Assembly: GCF_902143515.1 (NCBI RefSeq)
Contig: NZ_CABFVD010000001.1
Coordinates: 620,001 to 684,000 of the forward strand
DNA: 64,000 nucleotides
Reading direction: 5' to 3'
DNA from: Hathewaya massiliensis
Lineage (GTDB): Bacteria > Bacillota > Clostridia > Clostridiales > Clostridiaceae
Shown here in pieces: positions 55,428-62,485 of this stretch. Both the position numbers and the translations under genes were made by a program. The first letter of the stretch is position 1, and every line of letters begins with the position of its first letter. The notes beneath the pieces were generated by a model. That model made no database searches and was not told the origin of the DNA. It saw nothing but the letters and a program-made list of their open reading frames with translations.

Positions 55428-57488
55428 CTAAAACTTAAATATGCTTATAGCTTTTTCAAGTTCCGTAGCAAGTTTTGTTAAGGATTCTGCAGACTTTGAT
55501 ACTTCTTCCATGGAAGCTCTTTGTTCCTCAGAAGATGCCGCTACATTTCCAGTATTCTCGGAGGATTCTTTTGATACATCTTCCATAGAATTTATAGAAT
55601 ATGACATAGTATCTACATTTTTCTTCATATTATCTACTACATAGTTTACCTTATTTATCTTTTCAGATACTTCATTTACAGAAGTATATATTTTAGAAAA
55701 TGCCTGTGCTGCATTATCAGCAATAGTCATTCCAGTCTTTACTTCTTCCATGCCTCTTCCCATATCATTTACTGCATTGTTTACCTCTGTTTGTATTTCC
55801 TTTGTTATGCTTCCTATTTCTACTGCGGCATTCTTGCTTTCTTCTGCAAGTTTTCTAACCTCTTCTGCAACCACAGCAAATCCTCTTCCATGTTCCCCTG
55901 CTCTTGCTGCTTCTATAGCTGCATTTAAGGCTAAAAGGTTAGTTTGTTCTGAAATAGACGTTATAAGAGAAATTATATCCCCTATTTTATAGGATTTTTC
56001 TCCTAAATAATTTACAGTAGAAGCTGCATTATTTACAGATTTATCTATGGTTCTCATCTGATCTATTACCTCAATAATAGCCTGATCCCCTTCACCTGCT
56101 ATCTTAGAAGTTTCTAGTGAACTACTATATACCTCTTTCGTACTAGAAGATATTTCTTCTATGCTTAAATTTAACTCATTCATTATTTTAGAACTTTCTA
56201 TAGATATCTCCTCTACCCTTTCTGCCCCTGATGCAATCTCTAACATGGAGTCAGATATTCTATCTACAACGGCTTGGTTCTCCTCTGAAATAGCTGTAAG
56301 TTCTTCAGAAGAAGATACTACTTCCTCTACTATTCTGTATATTTCTAATATAATTCCTTTTAATTTTTCAGCCATTGAATTTAAATTTCTAGTCATTTCC
56401 CCAATTTCATCTTTAGAGTTTACTTGAACCTTTTGAGAGAAGTCTCCCTCTGCCATATGTTGTGATAAAAAGTTAACTTTATTTATATGTCCTACTATAT
56501 ATTTTACAAGTAAAATTATTAATATTATTATGATACTAATTGATATTAAAGTTAAAATTACTATCTTATTCATTAAGGATATTAAAGAATCATTTACTTC
56601 ACTAGTAGGCATTATTATTGCCAATTTCCATCCAGTCTCTGGTATAGTTTCGCTGTATACAATTTGCTCTTCACCATTGTTCTTAAATGTAAAACTAGAT
56701 TTCCTATTTGTTAATATTTCCTCTGATTTTTTTTGAAGCTCCTTATCTGTATCATTTTTTATATTAATCTTCATAATCTTATTTTTATCTTTATCTGATA
56801 AGTACTGACCTGAACTTGTAACTAAAAATGCTCTACCACTTTTACCTACTTTTATGTTCTCCACTAATTGCACTATATTATCAACATTAACATCTCCTGT
56901 TACTACTCCATTGAAAGTATTGTTATCATCATAAAATGGCATACTAGCTGTGACCATAGTTACATTTGTAGCGGCGTCTTTATATACATTAGACCAGGTG
57001 AGCATATTATCAGATTCTCTACCAAGTCTATACCATTCTGACTCCTGATACTTATTATCTTTTTTTGAATAATCTACTGACACTATGTAATCTTTTTCTC
57101 TATATGCATAGGGTGCAAATTTTTGTAATTCTTTTTTATATTTGTAATCCTCAAACCAAATACCCATGCCGAAGGTATCTGAATTTAATTCTATATTTCT
57201 TTTTAGATATTCTTCATAATTCTTCTCAGTATCTTTACCATTTACACCTACTACTTTTGCTATAGATTCTACCATTCTACCATGACTTATTAGTTTAGAT
57301 CTTATGTCATTTACGTTATTATTTAGAGTTTGATCTAGCTTTCCATTTATTTCTTTTGATAGTAGCTTTTTGCAAGTATAAAATGTTAATATAGATAGCA
57401 TAATAAATAAAATAACTAATACAGGTATGAAAATACATAATATTTTATTTTTAAGACCACCTTTTAAATTTAGGGATATTTTTTTCAT
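55428..57488 (-). CDS. Methyl-accepting chemotaxis protein with dCache sensor
   Basis: 686 residues. Membrane segment 1 is at about 15-37, then a dCache-type extracellular sensor ([35 protein letters not shown]) to about 300. Membrane segment 2 is at about 305-330, followed by HAMP ([28 protein letters not shown]) and a long coiled-coil signalling domain. The conserved tip is [20 protein letters not shown] (from about 513). The dCache motif suggests amino-acid or small-ligand sensing. No other chemotaxis gene is nearby. AGGAAA precedes the ATG. The 220 bases downstream hold the Rrf2 control region. Confidence 0.94.
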   Translation of the reverse strand: MKKISLNLKGGLKNKILCIFIPVLVILFIMLSILTFYTCKKLLSKEINGKLDQTLNNNVNDIRSKLISHGRMVESIAKVVGVNGKDTEKNYEEYLKRNIELNSDTFGMGIWFEDYKYKKELQKFAPYAYREKDYIVSVDYSKKDNKYQESEWYRLGRESDNMLTWSNVYKDAATNVTMVTASMPFYDDNNTFNGVVTGDVNVDNIVQLVENIKVGKSGRAFLVTSSGQYLSDKDKNKIMKINIKNDTDKELQKKSEEILTNRKSSFTFKNNGEEQIVYSETIPETGWKLAIIMPTSEVNDSLISLMNKIVILTLISISIIIILIILLVKYIVGHINKVNFLSQHMAEGDFSQKVQVNSKDEIGEMTRNLNSMAEKLKGIILEIYRIVEEVVSSSEELTAISEENQAVVDRISDSMLEIASGAERVEEISIESSKIMNELNLSIEEISSSTKEVYSSSLETSKIAGEGDQAIIEVIDQMRTIDKSVNNAASTVNYLGEKSYKIGDIISLITSISEQTNLLALNAAIEAARAGEHGRGFAVVAEEVRKLAEESKNAAVEIGSITKEIQTEVNNAVNDMGRGMEEVKTGMTIADNAAQAFSKIYTSVNEVSEKINKVNYVVDNMKKNVDTMSYSINSMEDVSKESSENTGNVAASSEEQRASMEEVSKSAESLTKLATELEKAISIFKF

Positions 57489-57620
57489 AATATTTTCCTC
57501 TCCATTATGTTATATATATTTTTTATATTATCGAAGTATTTTGATGTAACTTTAAAATATCCTTAATTATTTACTAGAATTTTACATAATTTTAACGTAA
57601 TCAACCTATTTTTTGTATTT

Positions 57621-57654
57621 AAAAAGGCCATATAGCATTTTAAACTATATGGTC
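57621..57654 (-). terminator. Terminator of the spore-coat-like gene group
   Basis: A 10-bp stem GGCCATATAG/CTATATGGTC (57626-57635 with 57645-57654) followed by TTTTT on the minus strand, about 85 bases past the stop at 57740. Confidence 0.85.
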
Positions 57655-57739
57655 TTTGGAATCTATATTAAATCTATTTTAATTTATAGACTGTTATATT
57701 CATAGTTAAGATTAAAACTTACATATTATGAGGTTTTGA

Positions 57740-58075
57740 TTAGCAGCATTTTTCATCTTTATGGTGTTTACACTTTAACTCACAAGGATTAATTCCCATA
57801 TCAGCCGCTTGCTTTTTAGCTAAAGCCTTTATAACTTCAGCAATTGAATTTTCTTTTATTGTATATCCACACATGATATTCTTTAATACTTGAGATACCC
57901 TCTGAAGTTCTTCAACAGTTGGTGCTGATGTGTTTGCTGGTATAGCAAGTATATCTGCAACTAACTCATTACAAAATAAATCTGCCATACATTGAATTAT
58001 ACTAACCTCTGATTCTAAAATAACAGCTATTGATTGTTGTTCAGTTAAAACTGGTGCAGTAGCTCTATATGCCAT
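57740..58075 (-). CDS. Small Cys-bearing protein, paralog of the next two coat-like genes
   Basis: 111 residues, no signal peptide. The core SIIQCMADLFCNEL and IMCGYTIKENSIAEVIKALAKK matches the proteins at 58100 and 59218, and the tail CELKCKHHKDEKCC is Cys/His-rich. I do not know the family by name. A BclA-like exosporium protein lies in the same cluster, so I infer a spore coat or exosporium role with disulphide or metal cross-linking. GGAGGG precedes the ATG. Confidence 0.6.
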   Translation of the reverse strand: MAYRATAPVLTEQQSIAVILESEVSIIQCMADLFCNELVADILAIPANTSAPTVEELQRVSQVLKNIMCGYTIKENSIAEVIKALAKKQAADMGINPCELKCKHHKDEKCC

Positions 58076-58099
58076 TTATTTTACCCTCCATTTATCATT

Positions 58100-58450
58100 T
58101 TATTTACATTTGCAACAAGAACAATCTCTTTCTGATCCTACTATATCTTTATCTACTACTATTTTATCTGCAAGTGCTTCTACAACTTCTGCAATAGCAC
58201 ATTCCTTACATCCATATGAGCAAAGAATTTGCTTTACAAGTTCTGCTCTCTTTTCTATATTGCCTGGTACATTTCTGTTTATAGATTTTAAGAATGGCAC
58301 TAATCCTGGACCTACCACTCCCGTAGTTGGGTTTCTCTCCCCACAAAATAATCTAGCCATACATTGTATTAAACCAGCTTCTGATTCTATTATCGCATCT
58401 ATACTTTGTTGTTCAGTTAAATTTGCTCTTAAAACATCTGGAAATGCCAT
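58100..58450 (-). CDS. Small Cys-bearing protein, spore-coat-like paralog
   Basis: 116 residues. The core LIQCMARLFCGERN and ILCSYGCKECAIAEVVEALADK aligns by eye with its neighbours. The tail GSERDCSCCKCK ends in a Cys cluster. It lies 24 bases before the 58075 gene with a GGAGG site, so the two are one transcript. Cys-rich tails of this type are common in proteins that assemble into the spore coat or exosporium; no known coat-protein name can be assigned. Confidence 0.6.
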   Translation of the reverse strand: MAFPDVLRANLTEQQSIDAIIESEAGLIQCMARLFCGERNPTTGVVGPGLVPFLKSINRNVPGNIEKRAELVKQILCSYGCKECAIAEVVEALADKIVVDKDIVGSERDCSCCKCK

Positions 58451-58632
58451 CTAACATTACCTCCACATTTTAGTTTATTAGTTTTTATAAATTATTTGTT
58501 TGTTACTACACTATTAGTATATGAATCTTTCTTAAGGATGTTACTCTTATTTATTATTTTTTTATATATCCACTCTAATATTCCACTTCTTTAAGGTGAG
58601 AATAAAGAATGGTTACGTACATTTATAAGGAT

Positions 58633-58675
58633 TTCAAAGCTTCAGAGGATCAAAGATTTCCTATGAAGCTTTGAA
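58633..58675 (-). terminator. 12-bp inverted repeat after the exosporium-like gene
   Basis: TTCAAAGCTTCA/TGAAGCTTTGAA (58633-58644 with 58664-58675), plus inner GGA/TCC pairs, directly past the stop codon at 58682. It lacks a T run, so it may be a processing site rather than a full terminator. The remaining spacer to 58450 shows nothing else. Confidence 0.5.
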
Positions 58676-58681
58676 CTTACT

Positions 58682-59194
58682 TTAAATCTCATCTATTTTT
58701 TCTATAAATATAGATGATACCACAACTTCTGGATTATCTGCAGGGTCTAACTTCTCTATTTTTATATCTCGAAGTTTATTTCTATTAATTAATTTTAAAG
58801 TTGAGTTATTTTTCTCAACTTTAATTATAACTTGACCAAAATTAATAGATGAACCCGTTTCTGCACCATATCTGCTTCCTACAACGGGAGCTCCATTTAA
58901 TTCTAAATCTAAAATTTCTTTTGCGTTATTATCAAAATAATACGTTACTTCATAAATCCCCGTTTCTTCTATTATGATAGTCTCTCTATTATTATTAACA
59001 TCATGAGTAATACCTTTTAATATTCCATTTCTATTAAATGGAATGGCATCCCCAACTGGAATATCAATTTCTGTATCTTCTTTTAATAAATATACATATC
59101 CATAAGCCGCTTTCACTTTTCCTCCATTCTCATCACATACAATACTCCAACATAAATCCTTCCATCCACAGTTACATCCCTTGTTTGAACTCAT
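58682..59194 (-). CDS. BclA C-terminal-like (TNF-fold) exosporium protein
   Basis: 170 residues. A short Cys-containing start (NKGCNCGWKDLCWSIVC) is followed by a jelly-roll-like domain with strands YGYVYLLKEDTEIDIPVGDA, ETIIIEETGIYEVTYYFD, LNGAPVVGSRYGAETGS and STLKLINRN. This order and the G-x-Y strand edges resemble the trimeric C-terminal domain of BclA and related exosporium glycoproteins; the collagen-like region is absent. It starts 24 bases after the Asp/Arg-rich gene, so it is in the same transcript. The surface-of-spore location is an inference from the family. Confidence 0.7.
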   Translation of the reverse strand: MSSNKGCNCGWKDLCWSIVCDENGGKVKAAYGYVYLLKEDTEIDIPVGDAIPFNRNGILKGITHDVNNNRETIIIEETGIYEVTYYFDNNAKEILDLELNGAPVVGSRYGAETGSSINFGQVIIKVEKNNSTLKLINRNKLRDIKIEKLDPADNPEVVVSSIFIEKIDEI

Positions 59195-59217
59195 CTATAG
59201 CACCTTCTATATTATAT

Positions 59218-59889
59218 TTAACATCTTCTAAAAAGTGGTCCATTGCAACCTCTACAACGGTGATCATCGCAGTCTCTTCTATCATCGCATTCTTCTCTAT
59301 CATCTCTGTTTCTTCTATCTTCCCTACACTCTCTATCGCACCTGCTTCTTCGCTCATCCCTATCATTGGAATTTCTTCTATCTTCCCTATTACGGCAGTT
59401 TCTTCTATGATCCCTATCTTCCCTATTACGGCAGTCTTCTTCATCATCAGATTCTCTTTCATCATTTACTTTTTCTAACTTTGCCAATGCTTTTAACAGT
59501 TTAGCTAAAGAGCAATCCTTCTTAGCATAGGCACATAATAACTTCTTATATAGGATAACCTTGTCACTGGTTGAAGGTAGCCTATCTATTTCTTTTGTAA
59601 GCTTACAAAACATGTCTTCCATACATCCCATAATCTTTTTTTGAGATTTTAAAATATCACAGATAGCATCTTCTATACAATCTTCATCGGAGTCATCATG
59701 ACAGTCATTGTCAGAATCATTATGACATTCATGATCCCATTCATCGTCACATTCATCATCAAAATCATGTTCACACTTATCATGATGTAAGCTATTTAAA
59801 TTATCTCTACGATCTTCATACAAATCCTTAGTAACACTATCGAATAAACTATCTACATCTCTTTTTCTACTCATTTTGTTTTTACTCAT
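59218..59889 (-). CDS. Asp/Glu/Arg-rich Cys-containing spore-coat-like protein
   Basis: 223 residues in three parts. The first is an acidic stretch of D/H/C/E-rich short repeats (HDFDDECDDEWDHECHNDSD, about 40-70). The second is the shared core (IMGCMEDMFCKL, LLCAYAKKDCSLAKLLKALA, about 90-145). The third is a long charged tail of NREDR/DRRNC-like repeats with regular cysteines ending RCRGCNGPLFRRC. The core links it to the genes at 57740 and 58100. The charged repeats with spaced Cys suggest an intrinsically disordered cross-linked coat component or metal binder. A possible sporulation-type -10 (CATATAAAG) lies about 90 bases upstream but is weak. Confidence 0.6.
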   Translation of the reverse strand: MSKNKMSRKRDVDSLFDSVTKDLYEDRRDNLNSLHHDKCEHDFDDECDDEWDHECHNDSDNDCHDDSDEDCIEDAICDILKSQKKIMGCMEDMFCKLTKEIDRLPSTSDKVILYKKLLCAYAKKDCSLAKLLKALAKLEKVNDERESDDEEDCRNREDRDHRRNCRNREDRRNSNDRDERRSRCDRECREDRRNRDDREECDDRRDCDDHRCRGCNGPLFRRC

Positions 59890-60087
59890 TTTATCACCAT
59901 CTACTTTTAAGTTTTTTGAGATAAATCACCTCACTATCTTTATATGCAAAAAGTTTTACGTTTGCTACAACTATAAAAGGAGTAATAAGTAAGATGTAAG
60001 ATGTAGAAATAAGTGGTAAGAGAAATTTCGAGGAATTATATGGCAACTTCAATTTTCATTTTAGATTTTAAATTAAAGTAAACAATG

Positions 60088-60136
60088 AAAAAACCAAGTA
60101 TAGATAAGAGGATTTCCCCCTTTTATACTTGGTTTT
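60088..60136 (-). terminator. Terminator of the nucleotidase gene
   Basis: A 13-bp stem AAAACCAAGTATA/TATACTTGGTTTT (60090-60102 with 60124-60136), with inner GC pairs and a T run on the minus strand. Confidence 0.85.
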
Positions 60137-60185
60137 ACTTATAATTTAATAATATTTCTTTTTAATCTACCTTAATATTATTATG

Positions 60186-60734
60186 TTAATTTATAATTTC
60201 ATAAATTTCCTTCCAATTGTAAACCCTTGTAATATTATCTATTAAGGGATACCTATTGTAGTTCGTATCAATCATTAAAACTTTTATGCCCTCTTTTGAA
60301 AGAAATACTGAATTTCTATATCTATCTTCTACAAAGAAATCACAGTTTAGCTCCTTTGCTATTTCTCCTTTATTATGATGACCCATCATATATACAGGAA
60401 CTTTAGGAAGTCCATTGCTATAAAGCCAATTCTCTGTAACCTCTTTATACTTTTCTGGTCTTGCTGTTACATAGTATATATTGTGGTCTTTATCTAGATC
60501 ATTTAATACTTCTTTTGCATTTTCTCTTACTATGTTATCACCATGAATTTCTTCACCATGTTTATCATAGAACTTTTCATATTCAGATTCATCTATGTTA
60601 AGTATTCTGCAAATATCAAATTTAACTATGTCTTCTGCTGTTAATTCTGTTTTAAAATATTTGTTTACGTATTTTAACCAATAGTATGGATCTGTTATAG
60701 TTCCATCTATATCTACACATATGTTTAATTTCAA
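60186..60734 (-). CDS. HAD-family 5'(3')-deoxyribonucleotidase-like phosphatase
   Basis: 182 residues. Motif I ICVDIDGTITDPYYW (nucleophile D8, acid D10) is followed by VTARPEKYKEVTENWL (motif II Thr/Arg) and CDFFVEDRYRNSV (motif IV Glu-Asp). This is the layout of the NT5C/YqfW-type nucleotidase family that dephosphorylates nucleoside monophosphates. It is cytosolic and has its own terminator; GGAGGAAT precedes the ATG. The hgcB-like gene lies about 40-90 bases upstream and may share the transcript. Confidence 0.87.
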   Translation of the reverse strand: MKLNICVDIDGTITDPYYWLKYVNKYFKTELTAEDIVKFDICRILNIDESEYEKFYDKHGEEIHGDNIVRENAKEVLNDLDKDHNIYYVTARPEKYKEVTENWLYSNGLPKVPVYMMGHHNKGEIAKELNCDFFVEDRYRNSVFLSKEGIKVLMIDTNYNRYPLIDNITRVYNWKEIYEIIN

Positions 60735-60771
60735 ATTTATTCCTCCTACAATATTAGTTTATTCTATTATA

Positions 60772-61038
60772 CTATGCTTTTTTCCCACGCCCCGTGAGAA
60801 CTCCCTTTACAATGGCAAGAACTCATCCCACACCTTTTCTTACAGTTATAGCTTCTGAAGGACAATTATTCATGCAAGCACCACACTCTATACATAAGTC
60901 CTTATTAATAATTTTAGCTTTTCTTTCTTCTATTTTAAATATTCTATAAGGACATACCGTCTCACAATTTTTACACCCAATACATTTATCCCTATCTAAA
61001 TTTAAAGTTACTACATTTTTAATATATTCTCTAGACAT
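60772..61038 (-). CDS. hgcB: HgcB-like 2[4Fe-4S] ferredoxin with an in-frame UGA (candidate selenocysteine)
   Basis: Read conventionally it ends at TGA 60823-60825 after 71 residues. Continuing through TGA gives 16 more residues (VLAIVKGVLTGRGKKA) to TAG at 60772. Two clusters are visible: C19-x2-C22-x2-C25-x3-C29 and C49-x2-C52-x2-C55-x3-C59. HgcB proteins have a conserved GVGC-A-AI--G-L-G stretch straight after the second cluster; here it reads GVG-UGA-VLAIVKGVLTG, so the UGA replaces the conserved Cys. The paired Cys at the usual HgcB C-terminus is missing. HgcB reduces the corrinoid protein HgcA, whose gene is immediately upstream. Pseudogenisation is the alternative. Confidence 0.7.
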
Positions 61039-61067
61039 TCTATCCCCCTCTTAACCATTTCTTAACT

Positions 61068-61116
61068 TCTTAACATAATGAAGTAGTGATGAAGTGACTC
61101 TCATATGAACATATTT
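61068..61116. repeat. Dispersed 49-bp intergenic repeat, copy B
   Basis: Similar to 46497-46545 (TCTTAAC, GTGATGAAGT and AACAT blocks conserved). It sits in the hgcA-hgcB spacer. Confidence 0.6.
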
Positions 61117-61129
61117 TTTCTAACACAGC

Positions 61130-62272
61130 CTATATTAAAGATACTATAGCTAAAGTTAATCCAAATAAGCTTAGGATAATACAACTTGGCAATGTCCACA
61201 GAGTTTCTTTTACCACCCCAGAAAATGATGTAAAATTAGTGCTTCCCGTAAAACTTAAGGACACATTTACCATCATAGCATTTAAAAGCATAAGATATCC
61301 TAAAATATATACTTGGTTAATACCTAAATAAAGGCTTGTTCTTAAAACTATTATAACTAAACTTAAAATTAAGGATAATATAAATCCATTTAATGAAAAC
61401 GACCTAAAAGGTAAAATTGGTAACATAATAGGAAATACTATAGCACTTATTATTAAGCCTATTAAAAATGGTACACTTTGGATAAACCCATATTTTAATA
61501 CACTGCTTAATTCCTTTGTTGGGCTTCCTAAAAAATTTAGTAGTAATAAAATAACTACTGAAATTATATAATACTTTAAATTTTGAATTAGGTTAAGAGG
61601 GGTAAGTAAAGCCCTATCCTTTAAAGAAAACTGGGCTTTCCTCATGTAATCTTCTGCTTTAAACTTATTTTTTATAAATTCTTCTAAATACTCTGCTTTA
61701 ATAGGGCTAAATATACATCTATATCCTAAAGATTTTCTAACCTCTATAGTATTTATGCCTGAAGCCCCTAATTGAGGAACTATAATCACCTTATGTGAAA
61801 CTATTTTTTCTAAATTGGTGAATTTAATTCTTCTTAAAAGCTCTTCTGTACCAAAAGCCCCTTTACCTGCAGCACACCATACATTAACTCCATTGGTCTC
61901 TAGTATAAGTAAGAAACAATCTGTATTTTTTAAGTTATTTCTAACTATATCAAAGGTAAGTTTATAATTACAAGAAACTATAACTGGAGATGTCTCTTTT
62001 GGACTCCCTACGGCATATAGTCCTGGCTTAATCATGTAATTATTTCTGTTTATACCAAAATAAGTTCCTAAATTGTATAGCTTGTCCCTTCTCTTTAAAG
62101 TAGTATCTATTTTAGGAATTTCCACATCATTTATTTTAATTTTGCCTAAACTTATATGAGAAATATCTCTATAACTTTCTTCATTTAAAAATCCTTGTTT
62201 TTCTATCAGTTCTACCCTAGACTGAATATCCTTAGGAGTTCAACAAGATTTTTCATTTAAGTTTTTTTGCAT
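61130..62272 (-). CDS. hgcA: HgcA-like membrane corrinoid protein with an in-frame UGA near its N-terminus
   Basis: An ATG at 62272 with a perfect AAGGAG 6 bases upstream starts MQKNLNEKSC, then TGA (62240-62242, codon 11), then TPKDIQSRVELIEKQGF... in the same frame into the long open region. Reading through gives 380 residues. The corrinoid domain carries NVWCAAGKGAFGTEELLRRI (Cys133), the cap-helix signature of HgcA. Five C-terminal membrane segments (from about 230) agree with HgcA topology. Without read-through only a GTG at 62125 lacking a clear ribosome site is available. HgcA and HgcB together methylate mercury; non-methylating relatives also exist, so substrate is not certain. Confidence 0.75.
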
Positions 62273-62485
62273 CTTTTTCTCCTTATTCTTTGTATTTTAT
62301 AATAATTACTATATATTATAACATAAACAGAGTTCTTAGCTTTAGGAGATGTTTTCCTCCTAAAGGTTATTAACAGAATTCTTAGGAGTTTTACTTCTTA
62401 GAAGTCGTTATCCTTTAGGGGAAATAATTATCTAAGGACGTAGACATTCCTTTTATTTTACCTACTTTAACGAAGATGAGAGCTT
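62273..62485 (-). promoter_or_regulatory. Structured spacer and leader upstream of the hgcA-like gene
   Basis: It contains a perfect 9-bp hairpin CTTTAGGAG/CTCCTAAAG (62340-62348 with 62357-62365), a repeated CTAAGAA-TCTGTT motif on the minus strand (about 62325-62340 and 62370-62392), and a TATAAT (62315-62320) about 45 bases before the gene with only a poor -35. No riboswitch class is recognised. Confidence 0.4.

Noticed and set aside
60823-61038. Simple 71-residue ferredoxin ending at TGA
   Set aside because: Family-like sequence continues in frame beyond the TGA, which sits at a conserved Cys; kept as the fallback reading only.
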